This document shows, in pieces, positions 25,396 to 33,478 of a DNA stretch of 64,000 nt. Position 1 is the stretch's first letter; each line of letters starts with the position of its first letter. Both the position numbers and the translations under genes were made by a program. This DNA comes from Sphingopyxis jiangsuensis (lineage in GTDB: Bacteria; Pseudomonadota; Alphaproteobacteria; Sphingomonadales; Sphingomonadaceae). The notes below the pieces were generated by a model, which was not told the origin of the DNA, did not search any database, and saw nothing but the letters and a program-made list of their open reading frames with translations. The stretch spans positions 434,001 to 498,000 of the forward strand of contig NZ_JAERPO010000001.1 in NCBI RefSeq assembly GCF_016734905.1, given 5' to 3'.

Positions 25396-26531
25396 CGCAG
25401 CCCCAATCCACGGGCTATGATGCCGCGAATGACCTCGCGCGTGCCGCCGCGAAGCGAGAAGCTGGGCGACGCGATCAGCAGCGCGCGCAACAGCCGCGCC
25501 AAATCGCTTTCATCGTCCCAACCGCAATCGACGATCGCCTGGACGCGCCGGGGCATATCCTGCTCGAAGGCATTCCCCAGCTCCTTGACCATCGACGCCT
25601 CGACCATCGGGTCCTCGCCCGCGGCGAGCTTGGCCGCAGTCGACATCGACAATTGGCGCAGCGTCCACATTTCGGCCGTCAACTCACCGATCAACGTCGC
25701 GAGCGCCGGATCGGGATCGGGGCCGGCGGCATCGATCAGCGCCGCGAACAGCGCGTGGCTCGACAGATAGCGCTCCGGCCCCGAGCGTTCGAGCGCGAGT
25801 TCGGCGGTGACCTGTCGCCAGCCCTGCCCGCGCTCGCCCACCAGCGCGCTGTGCGGAACGAGGACATCGTCGAAGAAAATCTCGTTGAAGTCATGGTTGC
25901 CCGCCATATCGACGATCGGGCGAATGGTTATGCCGGGCGTGTCGAGGTCGATCAGCAACTGGCTGAGACCCGCATTGCGTTCGCTCCCCTCCTCCGTCCG
26001 CACAAGCGCGAGAATGACGTGCGAGAAATGCGCGCCCGTCGTCCAGATTTTCTGGCCGTTGACGCGCCACCCGTCGGCCGTTTCGCGCGCGCTTGTCCGC
26101 ACTGCCGCAAGATCGGACCCCGCGCCGGGCTCCGACAGCCCGATGCAGGCATAAAGTTCGCCGCGGGCAATCCCCGGCAAGTACAGCTCGCGCTGTTCTT
26201 CGCTGCCATAGCGGAGAATCAGTGGCCCCGTCTGACGGTCGGCGATCCAGTGTGCGCCAACCGGGGCGCCGGCAGCGAGCAATTCTTCGATCACGACATA
26301 GCGTTCGAGCGGATGCCGCCCGCCGCCGCCATAGCGTTCGGGAAGCGTCATGCCGATATAGCCCGCCTTGCCGAGCGCCGTGCTGAAATCGGGGTCGAAA
26401 CTCGCCCAGCAATTGGCGCGCCGCACGACATCGCCCTGCGGCTGATGTTCGGACAACCAGGCACGCAGGTCGGCGCGCAGGGCAATCGTGTCGCCCGGCG
26501 GGTCGAAATCAAAGAGCGTAAAGCCTTGCAT
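25392..26531 (-). CDS. Acyl-CoA dehydrogenase, full-length subunit
   Basis: This 379-aa FAD enzyme has all three ACAD domains: N-terminal helices, a beta domain with CIGLSEPGAGSDL (residues 129-141) and KIWTTGAHFS, and the C-terminal helices. The canonical Glu of the YEGT loop near the C-terminus is replaced (LRGGTREV). Glu248 in LALERSGPERYLSS lies where isovaleryl-CoA-type and steroid ACADs carry their base, and it is the likely catalytic residue. The ATG at 26531 is taken as start. The open frame upstream overlaps the divergent hydratase leader. It is coupled to the short subunit. The genes are divergent from enoyl-CoA hydratase with a 50-bp gap. Confidence 0.9.
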   Translation of the reverse strand: MQGFTLFDFDPPGDTIALRADLRAWLSEHQPQGDVVRRANCWASFDPDFSTALGKAGYIGMTLPERYGGGGRHPLERYVVIEELLAAGAPVGAHWIADRQTGPLILRYGSEEQRELYLPGIARGELYACIGLSEPGAGSDLAAVRTSARETADGWRVNGQKIWTTGAHFSHVILALVRTEEGSERNAGLSQLLIDLDTPGITIRPIVDMAGNHDFNEIFFDDVLVPHSALVGERGQGWRQVTAELALERSGPERYLSSHALFAALIDAAGPDPDPALATLIGELTAEMWTLRQLSMSTAAKLAAGEDPMVEASMVKELGNAFEQDMPRRVQAIVDCGWDDESDLARLLRALLIASPSFSLRGGTREVIRGIIARGLGLR

Positions 26532-26581
26532 CACAGCACCGCCATGCAATAGCCTTGCAGGCGAGAAAAGGGATAACGACA

Positions 26582-27385
26582 ATGGGCGAGTTTCTGAAGG
26601 TCGAGCGGCGCGGGAAAATCGCCATCCTGACGATGATCAAGCCCGAAAGCATGAACGCGATCGGCACGCACGACGACTGCCTGGACATTGTCCAGACCCT
26701 GCGGCAACTCGGCGAGGATCGCGGCGTCAGCGCGATCATCCTGACGGGGAGCGGCAAGGCGTTCAGCGCCGGCGGCAATCTGAAATCGATGCAGGAGCGC
26801 AAGGGCATCGGCGTGCTCGACCAGCCCGATGCGACGCGCAGCAATTATCGCAAGGGCGTTCAGGCCGTGATCCGTGCCCTGATGGACTGCGAAATCCCGA
26901 TGATTGCTGCAGTGAATGGCCATGCCATCGGGCTTGGCTGCGACCTTGCCTGCACCTGCGACATCCGCATCGCCGCCGAAAGCGCCAAGTTCGCTTGCAG
27001 CTTCATCAAGGTCGGGATCGTTCCCGGCGACGGGGGCGCATGGCTGCTTCAAAAGATCCTCGGCTATCCGCGCGCTGCCGAATTGTTCCTGACCGGCGAC
27101 CGTTTCGACGCGGCCACAGCCAAGGACTATGGCCTCGTCACCGAAGTCGTTCCCGACGACGAACTGCTCGACCGCGCCATCGCCATCGCAGAACGCATCG
27201 TGTGCAACCCGCCGCGCGCGCTGCGCCTGACCAAGCGACTGCTCCGCGAGGCGCAGCACAGCCGATTGAACGATATCCTTGAGCTCAGCGCGGCCTATCA
27301 GGCGATCGTGCACGAGACCGCCGATAATCGCGAAGCAATCAACGCCTTCGTTGAAAAAAGGGAGCCGGTTTTTACAGGAGACTGA
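26582..27385 (+). CDS. Enoyl-CoA hydratase/isomerase family protein
   Basis: This 267-aa crotonase-fold enzyme adds water to 2-enoyl-CoA in beta-oxidation. The oxyanion-hole segment SGKAFSAGGNLKSM (near residue 58) and the second, NGHAIGLGCDLACTCDIRIAAE (about 114-135), are clear. The Glu in VPGDGGAW, where hydratases often have a Glu, is Asp here. Isomerase or other crotonase chemistry therefore cannot be excluded. Start 26582 is the ATG after an AAAAGGGA site, 51 bp from the divergent dehydrogenase pair. The tyrosine-phosphatase gene follows two bases after its stop and is co-transcribed. Confidence 0.88.
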   Translation: MGEFLKVERRGKIAILTMIKPESMNAIGTHDDCLDIVQTLRQLGEDRGVSAIILTGSGKAFSAGGNLKSMQERKGIGVLDQPDATRSNYRKGVQAVIRALMDCEIPMIAAVNGHAIGLGCDLACTCDIRIAAESAKFACSFIKVGIVPGDGGAWLLQKILGYPRAAELFLTGDRFDAATAKDYGLVTEVVPDDELLDRAIAIAERIVCNPPRALRLTKRLLREAQHSRLNDILELSAAYQAIVHETADNREAINAFVEKREPVFTGD

Positions 27386-27387
27386 CC

Positions 27388-28167
27388 ATGCTGGCCGAAC
27401 GCGTCCTGCCCCTGACGGGCATTCACAATTTCCGCGATTATGGCGGCTATGCCGTCGAAGGCGGAGGGCGCGTCCGCGACGGCGTGCTGTGGCGATCCGC
27501 GCACCATGAGGCCGCAACCGACGAGGATCTGGCGGCGCTCGACCGGCTGGGCCTCGAAACGGTCGTCGACCTGCGCGGCGACGACGAGCGTGCGTTGCAT
27601 CCCTGCCGCCGCAGCGAGAGTTTCTCGGCGCGCGTGCTGTTCGCGGGCGGCGTCACCGCGGGGCTTGCGCCGCATCTTCAGGCCGCCGGCGGCGCCATCG
27701 ATGTCGAGACGGCGCGTGCGCGGATGGTCGATACCTATGCCGGCATGCCCTATCGCCCCGCGCTTGTCGCGACGCTGCGCCTCTATCTCGCTGCACTTTC
27801 GGAATATGACGCGCCCAGCCTTGTCCACTGCGTGGCGGGCAAGGACCGGACGGGCTTTGCCGTCGCGGTGGTTCACCGGCTGCTCGGCGTCCATGAAGAC
27901 GATCTGATGCACGACTATCTCCTCACCAACAGCGCGGGGAAGATCGAGGAGCGGATCGCGCAGGGTGCGGCGCATATCCGCGATCGCTATGGAGCCGAGA
28001 TCAGGGAGGATGCGGTCCGGATGCTGATGTCGGTCAATCCCGTCTTTCTCGACGCCGCGCTCGCCACGGTGCGCCGCGACCATGGCGACGTGGCGAGCTA
28101 CGCCGAGTCGGTGCTGAACTTCACGCCCGAAATGCACGAAGCCATGGTGGACAAACTAGTCGTTTAA
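27388..28167 (+). CDS. Tyrosine-protein phosphatase, IphP/Y_phosphatase3 type
   Basis: This 259-aa phosphatase has the P-loop Cys148-x5-Arg154 in HCVAGKDRTGF. The front has FRDYGGYAVEGGGRVRDGVLWRS, typical of the bacterial tyrosine/phosphoinositide phosphatases of the Y_phosphatase3 family. There is no signal peptide, so it is cytoplasmic. It starts two bases after the enoyl-CoA hydratase stop and shares its promoter. Its substrate could be protein phosphotyrosine or a phospholipid headgroup. The catabolic neighbourhood gives no clear hint. Confidence 0.9.
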   Translation: MLAERVLPLTGIHNFRDYGGYAVEGGGRVRDGVLWRSAHHEAATDEDLAALDRLGLETVVDLRGDDERALHPCRRSESFSARVLFAGGVTAGLAPHLQAAGGAIDVETARARMVDTYAGMPYRPALVATLRLYLAALSEYDAPSLVHCVAGKDRTGFAVAVVHRLLGVHEDDLMHDYLLTNSAGKIEERIAQGAAHIRDRYGAEIREDAVRMLMSVNPVFLDAALATVRRDHGDVASYAESVLNFTPEMHEAMVDKLVV

Positions 28168-28192
28168 CCAATCGTCGCGGGGGCGACGTCCA

Positions 28193-29518
28193 TTACTTCC
28201 CGCGTACCAGCACCCCGCCCTTGACCACGGCATCGACACTTTCGAGTTCGCGCACATCGACCAGCGGATCGCCGTCGACCGCGATGATGTCGGCATAGCG
28301 TCCCACCGCAATCGCGCCGACGTCGCGCTCGCGGCCAAGCGCCTGCGCGGCGTTGCGCGTTGCCGCCTGGATCGCCTCGAGCGGGGTCATTCCATATTCG
28401 ACCATCACGCGAAACTGCTTGCCGCCGTCGCCGTGCGGCATGACGCCAACGTCCGAGGCGAAGACCATCCGCACGCCCGCCTTGTGCGCCTTGCGGAAAT
28501 TGTCGCGCTGGATCTGCGCGATCTCGCGGTCCTTGCGCAGATTGTCCTCGAGCACGCCATTTTTCGCACCCTCGGCCTGCGTATATTCGGTGTTGTAGAT
28601 ATCCATCGAGAACCAGACCGGGCGTTTGCGTTGCACCGCCATGCGGATGCCTTCGTCGTCGACAAGGCTTGCATGCTCGATCGTGTCGATTCCCGCTGCG
28701 ATCGCCGCCCGGATACCGTCGGCGCCGTGCGCGTGCGCCGCGACGCGAAGGCCCCACTGATGCGCCTCGTCGGCGATCGCGCGCAATTCCTCTTCGGACA
28801 ATTGCTGCTGACCCGGTTCGGTATTGCGCGAGAAAACGCCGCCGGTGGCGCATACCTTGATGACTTCGGACCCGAATTTGCGCTGGCGGCGGACCTGGTG
28901 GCGCAGTTCCTCGGGCGTGTCGCCGATCCCTTCTTCCTTATTCTCATGTTCCAGGCTCGGCGGAAGGAAGGTGCTGTCGCAATGTCCGCCCGTTGCCCCA
29001 AGCGCATAGCCCGCGGGGACGATACGCGGCCCAACGGCATAGCCCGCCTCAATCGCCTGTTTGAGCCCGATGTCGTTACGATAGTCGGCACCGACGTTGC
29101 GCACCGTCGTGAACCCCGCATCGAGCATCGTGCGCGCCGCGCCGACCGCGGTCATGCCCCAGAAGCTGTCGGTGAACTCGAGCCCGCGATAGCCGCCGAT
29201 GTCGGCAGGCCCGTCGAGATGGACGTGCATGTCGATGAGGCCGGGGAGCAGCGTGCGCTGCCCCAGATCGATATGCTTGACGTTGCTGCTCCAGCGCACG
29301 GTGCGTGCGTCGGTGATATTCGTTATGCGGCCATCGGCGCCGACGAAAATCGCCGGATGTTCGATCGTCTTCCCCGACAGCACATCGACGTACCGCGCCG
29401 CCGTGATGACCGATTGCCCGCTGCCGTCCTGCGCGGCGGCCGTGGCAGCGCCGGCAATCGCCGCGCCGCCGAAAAGGATTCCCCGCAGAAAACTGCGAAA
29501 CTTCACACTGGATTGCAT
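28193..29518 (-). CDS. Exported metal-dependent amidohydrolase (imidazolonepropionase-like)
   Basis: This 441-aa amidohydrolase-superfamily protein has a signal peptide of about 29 residues (LRGILFGGAAIAGAATAAAQ). The metal-binding His98-x-His100 is in LIDMHVHLDG. A Lys in EVIKVCATGG is the candidate carbamylated ligand. AAHAHG, TIEHAS and ASDVG supply the other ligands and the catalytic Asp. Members of this exported branch act on amide or peptide bonds, with Xaa-Pro or other dipeptides for some. The ATG at 29518 follows from the signal peptide. The long upstream open frame is non-coding. It lies just downstream of a truncated PAP2 gene. Confidence 0.88.
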   Translation of the reverse strand: MQSSVKFRSFLRGILFGGAAIAGAATAAAQDGSGQSVITAARYVDVLSGKTIEHPAIFVGADGRITNITDARTVRWSSNVKHIDLGQRTLLPGLIDMHVHLDGPADIGGYRGLEFTDSFWGMTAVGAARTMLDAGFTTVRNVGADYRNDIGLKQAIEAGYAVGPRIVPAGYALGATGGHCDSTFLPPSLEHENKEEGIGDTPEELRHQVRRQRKFGSEVIKVCATGGVFSRNTEPGQQQLSEEELRAIADEAHQWGLRVAAHAHGADGIRAAIAAGIDTIEHASLVDDEGIRMAVQRKRPVWFSMDIYNTEYTQAEGAKNGVLEDNLRKDREIAQIQRDNFRKAHKAGVRMVFASDVGVMPHGDGGKQFRVMVEYGMTPLEAIQAATRNAAQALGRERDVGAIAVGRYADIIAVDGDPLVDVRELESVDAVVKGGVLVRGK

Positions 29519-29592
29519 CGCCGATCCACCCGTTGTTGGTCCCCGCATCCTGATGGCAAATCGGCGAGAAATAGGACAGCCGAAAAATGCGG

Positions 29593-30003
29593 TCAGGATC
29601 GGGCTCGCTGCACCTGATCGAGATGCTCGATGAGGTCGGGCCGGACCCGCGCAAAGCCGAGTTTGATCAGGCTCGACGCGAGGTTCGACAGCAAAGATGC
29701 GCCGCCCAGCGCGACGGCGCAGCGCGCGCCGCACCAATGCCACACGACGCCGCAAAGCAGGATCACGATGATCCAGCGCGGTGTACCGCCGCCAATCCAG
29801 CTGACGCCCTGCATGAAGGCGATGAAGACGGGGTCGCTTTCGCCGACGCGGAGCGACAGGCTGCGCGAGACCTGCCAGTCTGCCGCCTCGGTCCAGCCCG
29901 CGCCGACCGCAAGGCCGAGCAGGACGACGGCGGCCAGTAAAGCGGCTGTAATGACTGGCGATAGTCGTTTCGGGGCCAAAAATCCTCCCTGTCGCGCAGC
30001 CAT
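29593..30003 (-). pseudogene. PAP2-family phosphatase, truncated after motif 1
   Basis: This is a 136-codon frame. It has two or three N-terminal membrane helices, a glycine-rich segment, and the PAP2 motif 1 (Lys-x6-Arg-Pro) in IKLGFARVRPDLIEHLD. The frame then ends within eight residues. Motif 2 (Pro-Ser-Gly-His) and motif 3 (Ser-Arg-x5-His) are absent, and I find neither in any frame of the following 75 bp before the amidohydrolase gene. The 3' half, with the catalytic histidines, has therefore been deleted. The first eight codons (MAARQGGF) come from a dispersed repeat element lying between this gene and lpdA, so the original start is also lost or replaced. Confidence 0.75.
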
Positions 30004-30101
30004 GGAGAGGTGGCGGCCCTGCAGGGGCCGACGGAGGGGCCCCTCCACCACTCGCCTGCGGCAAGCGGTCCCCCTCCCCATCGCTTCGCGACGGGGAGGA
30101 T
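29981..30101. repeat. Palindromic repeat family R1, copy A
   Basis: This 121-bp element begins AATCCTCCCTGTCGCG and ends CGCGACGGGGAGGAT, so its ends are inverted copies of each other. The interior has GGCCCTGCAGGGGCC-type hairpins and a GCCCCTCCACCA segment. A second copy lies at 46085-46222. It sits between the 3' end of lpdA (minus strand, stop at 30109) and the truncated PAP2 gene, to which it supplies a start codon. It was probably spread as a REP-like element. Confidence 0.85.
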
Positions 30102-30108
30102 CGCATGA

Positions 30109-31506
30109 TCAAATATGCAACGGGCGGCCGTATGCCGACAGCACGCCTTCGTGCATCGTCTCGCTGAGCGTCGGGTGCGGGAAGACGGTGCCGATGAAAT
30201 CATCCTCGACCAGCTCGGCGGTCTTGCCGATCGTATAGCCCTGGATCTGCTCGGTCACTTCGGCACCGATCATATGTGCACCCAGAAGCTCGCCGGTCTT
30301 TGCATCGAAAACCGTCTTGGTGAAGCCTTCGGCCTCGCCGAGCGCAATCGCCTTGCCATTGCCGATGAAGGGGAAGTTGCCGACCCTCACCTCGTAACCC
30401 AGTTCCTTCGCCTTCGCCTCGGTCAGGCCGACGCTCGCGATCTGGGGGCGGCAATAGGTGCAGCCGGGAATGTTGCGCACGTCCATCGCGTGCGGGTGGC
30501 CGCCGGCAATGGCTTCGGCCGCGATAACCGCTTCATGCATCGCCTTGTGCGCGAGCCACGGCGGCGCGGTGACATCGCCGATGGCCCACAGACCCGCGAC
30601 ATTGGTGCGGCACATCGCGTCGGTGTCGATGTGCCCCTTCGTCGTTTTGACGCCGAGCGCCTCCAGCCCGATATTCTCGGTATTGGGAACGATGCCGATG
30701 GCGACGATGGCGTGGCTGAACTCGGCGCTCTCGACCTTGCCGTCCTTTGCCTTGATCTTCGCAGAGACGCCGCCGGCGGTTGCCTTCAGCTCCTCGACGC
30801 CCGCGCCGGTCATGATCGTCATGCCCTGCTTCTTGAGCTGCTTTTCGAGGAACGTCGACACATCGGCATCCTCGACGGGGACGAGCCGGTCAAGCATTTC
30901 AACGACGGTAACGTCGGCGCCCATATCGCTGTAAAAGCTTGCAAACTCGATCCCGATCGCACCCGATCCGATGACCAGCAGCTTCTTCGGCATCTCTGTG
31001 GGCACGAGCGCGTGGCGATAGGTCCAGATGCGCTTGCCATCGGCGGGCGCGAAGGGCAGGTCGCGCGCGCGCGCACCCGTCGCGACGATGATATTCTTCG
31101 CGGTCAGGGTTTCGACGCCCTTGTCGCCCGTCACCTCGAGCTTGCCCGGCGCGGTCAACTTGCCGGTGCCCATATGCACGGCGATCTTGTGCTTCTTCAT
31201 CAGGCCGGTGACGCCCTTGTTGAGTTGCGACGCGACGCCGCGCGACCGCTTCACGACCGCGTCGAGGTCGGCACTGATCTCCGCAGCCTTCAGCCCATAG
31301 GCTCCCGCATGCTGCATATAATGATAGACCTCGGCCGAACGCAGCAGCGCCTTGGTCGGGATGCACCCCCAGTTGAGGCAGATACCGCCGAGCAGCTCGC
31401 GCTCGACGATCGCGGTCTTGAGCCCGAGCTGCGCCGCACGGATCGCCGCGACATAGCCGCCGGGGCCGGAACCGAGAACGATGAGGTCGTAGGAAGTCTC
31501 AGCCAA
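30109..31506 (-). CDS. lpdA: Dihydrolipoyl dehydrogenase (E3)
   Basis: This 465-aa flavoprotein reoxidises the dihydrolipoyl group of the pyruvate dehydrogenase complex with NAD. The FAD motif GSGPGGYVAAIRAAQLG (residues 12-28) and the redox-active disulfide CLNWGC (about 43-48, in the segment GGICLNWGCIPTK) identify it. GSGAIGIEFA is the NAD-binding motif. The C-terminal region has the conserved His-x4-Glu in HPTLSETMHEG that forms the dimer base. It follows pdhC after 46 bp, as the second gene of an E2-E3 pair. The E1 genes are not in this window. Confidence 0.95.
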   Translation of the reverse strand: MAETSYDLIVLGSGPGGYVAAIRAAQLGLKTAIVERELLGGICLNWGCIPTKALLRSAEVYHYMQHAGAYGLKAAEISADLDAVVKRSRGVASQLNKGVTGLMKKHKIAVHMGTGKLTAPGKLEVTGDKGVETLTAKNIIVATGARARDLPFAPADGKRIWTYRHALVPTEMPKKLLVIGSGAIGIEFASFYSDMGADVTVVEMLDRLVPVEDADVSTFLEKQLKKQGMTIMTGAGVEELKATAGGVSAKIKAKDGKVESAEFSHAIVAIGIVPNTENIGLEALGVKTTKGHIDTDAMCRTNVAGLWAIGDVTAPPWLAHKAMHEAVIAAEAIAGGHPHAMDVRNIPGCTYCRPQIASVGLTEAKAKELGYEVRVGNFPFIGNGKAIALGEAEGFTKTVFDAKTGELLGAHMIGAEVTEQIQGYTIGKTAELVEDDFIGTVFPHPTLSETMHEGVLSAYGRPLHI

Positions 31507-31552
31507 AATTCACTCCATCACCAGCGCCCCTCCCTGCGGGGAGAGGGAGAAA

Positions 31553-32863
31553 TTACGCGACCAACCCCAGCGGGTTTTCGACAATTTGCTTGAACGCCTG
31601 CATTAGCTGCGCGCCGTCCGCGCCGTCGATGGCGCGGTGGTCGAAGCTGCCGGTGGCCGACATCACGGTCGCGATCGCGAGCGCGTCGTCGACGATATAG
31701 GGGCGCTTTTCGCCCGCGCCGATTGCCATGATCATGCCCTGCGGCGGGTTGATGACGGCTTCGAACTGCTTGATGCCGAACATGCCCATGTTCGACAGGC
31801 TGGCAGTGCCGCCCTGATATTCGTGCGGCTGGAGCTTGCCTTCCTTGGCGCGGCCGGCGAGTTCCTTCATCTCGGTCGAAATCTTGCTCACCGACTTTTC
31901 GTCGGCGCCCACGATGATCGGGGTGATGAGCCCTGCGGGCACGCTGACCGCGACAGAGATGTCTGCGCGTTCATAGCTGATGAGCTGGTCGCCCGCGAAG
32001 CTGACGTTGCACTTGGGCACCTGGATCAGCGCCTTGGCGAGCGCCTTGATGAGCAGGTCGTTGACGCTGAGCTTGACGCCCTGCGGCTCGAGCGCGCCGT
32101 TGAGCTCGCCGCGCAGCTTGAGCAGCTTGTCGAGCTGGACATCGACCGTGAGGTAGATGTGCGGGACCTGCTGCTTGCTCTCGGTCAGGCGGCGCGCGAT
32201 CGTCTTGCGCATGTTGCTGAGCTTTTCCGCGCTGTGCGGAATGTCGGTCGTGAAGGGCTGCGTCGGCGTCGGCGCCGGGGCGGACGCGGGGGCCGCTGCT
32301 GCTGCGGGTGCCGGTGCGGCCACGCCAGCCGGGGCGCCTTCAAGGTCGGCCTTGACGATCCGTCCGCCCGGTCCGCTGCCCGTCAGCGCGGCGAGGTCGA
32401 TTCCGCGTTCGGCGGCAATGCGCTTGGCGAGCGGGCTCGCCTTGATGCGGTCGCCCTTATCTGTCGGCGCAGCCTTGGGCGCCGCTCCCGCGGAGGCGGC
32501 GGCCGCCGGAACAGGTGCCGTTTCGCTTGCGGCCCCCGCCGGCGCGGGAGCGACGCTCTCTTCCTTGGGCTCGGCCTTCGCCGCAGGAGCCGGTGCGGCC
32601 TTCGCCGCGCTCGCATCTTCGCCCTCGCCCGCGATCACCGCGATGACGGTCCCGACGGCGACATTGTCGGTGCCCTCGGCGACCAATATCTGCGCGATCG
32701 TGCCTTCGTCGATCGCCTCGAACTCCATCGTCGCCTTGTCGGTCTCGATCTCGGCGAGCAGGTCGCCCGACTTGACCTCGTCGCCTTCCTTGACGAGCCA
32801 TTTGGCGAGTGTGCCCTCTTCCATCGTCGGCGAAAGCGCGGGCATTTTGAGTTCGATTGGCAT
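31553..32863 (-). CDS. pdhC: Pyruvate dehydrogenase complex E2, dihydrolipoamide acetyltransferase
   Basis: This 436-aa E2 has three domains. The lipoyl domain (residues 1-80) has the lipoylated Lys43 in ETDKATMEF. Long Ala/Pro/Glu-rich hinges (~80-145 and ~190-215) lead to and from the peripheral-subunit-binding domain [16 protein letters not shown]. The catalytic domain ends with the active-site [11 protein letters not shown]. One lipoyl domain and the N-terminal [15 protein letters not shown] are typical of pyruvate rather than 2-oxoglutarate complexes in alphaproteobacteria. It is transcribed upstream of lpdA. The universal-stress-protein gene diverges from it. Confidence 0.95.
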   Translation of the reverse strand: MPIELKMPALSPTMEEGTLAKWLVKEGDEVKSGDLLAEIETDKATMEFEAIDEGTIAQILVAEGTDNVAVGTVIAVIAGEGEDASAAKAAPAPAAKAEPKEESVAPAPAGAASETAPVPAAAASAGAAPKAAPTDKGDRIKASPLAKRIAAERGIDLAALTGSGPGGRIVKADLEGAPAGVAAPAPAAAAAPASAPAPTPTQPFTTDIPHSAEKLSNMRKTIARRLTESKQQVPHIYLTVDVQLDKLLKLRGELNGALEPQGVKLSVNDLLIKALAKALIQVPKCNVSFAGDQLISYERADISVAVSVPAGLITPIIVGADEKSVSKISTEMKELAGRAKEGKLQPHEYQGGTASLSNMGMFGIKQFEAVINPPQGMIMAIGAGEKRPYIVDDALAIATVMSATGSFDHRAIDGADGAQLMQAFKQIVENPLGLVA

Positions 32864-33022
32864 GATCCGGCGTTATCCCTCGTCAGTCTGGCAGGCGAAC
32901 CTGCCGCTACGGTTTGTTCCCTCGCCATAAGAGCATCAATGGTCAAGGTCCATCCGGCCAATCTTGCCTTTCATACGAATGTAAAGCAGTCTCCGCGCCG
33001 ACAAGAACAACGGGGTCGGGGC

Positions 33023-33478
33023 ATGAGGACGTATCTGGTGGTGATCGACGACAGTCCGGAGGCGAACCTCGCGCTGCGCTTTGCGGCGCGGCGCGCGGCG
33101 CGGACGGGAGGCGGCGTCGCGGTGCTCGCGATAATCCCGCCGCAGGATTTCGTCGCATTTGGCGGTGTGCAGGCGACGATCGAGGCCGAAGCGCGCGAAC
33201 ATGCCGAACAGCTCGCCGAGGGCGCTGCAAAAGCGATCGAAGAGGAAGCCAGCATCAAGGCGCAGATCATGATCAAGTCGGGCAAGCCCGCCGAGGTCGT
33301 GCGCGAAGTGATCGGAGACCAGGACGAAATCGCCGCGCTTGTTCTCGCGACGGCCGCCAGCGGCGCGCCGGGGCCGCTCGTGTCGCATTTCACCGGACAG
33401 GATGCCGGAACGCTCCCCTGCCCGGTGATGCTGGTGCCGGGCGGCATCGACATCGCCCGGCTCGATGCGTTGAGTTAG
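33023..33478 (+). CDS. Universal stress protein family
   Basis: This 151-aa single-domain USP begins MRTYLVVIDDSPEANLALRFA. It has an alpha/beta Rossmann-like layout, and an alanine-rich segment LATAASGAPGPLVSHFTG takes the place of the usual ATP-binding G-x2-G-x9-G loop. That loop is incomplete, so ATP binding is uncertain. The ATG at 33023 is preceded by GGGGTCGGGG and fits the family N-terminus. Its TAG stop overlaps the TAA stop of the convergent CocE gene within the four bases TTAG. Confidence 0.85.
   Translation: MRTYLVVIDDSPEANLALRFAARRAARTGGGVAVLAIIPPQDFVAFGGVQATIEAEAREHAEQLAEGAAKAIEEEASIKAQIMIKSGKPAEVVREVIGDQDEIAALVLATAASGAPGPLVSHFTGQDAGTLPCPVMLVPGGIDIARLDALS

Noticed and set aside
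30115..31593. 492-aa open frame opposite lpdA
   Set aside because: Antisense shadow, no motifs, and lpdA on the other strand is unambiguous.
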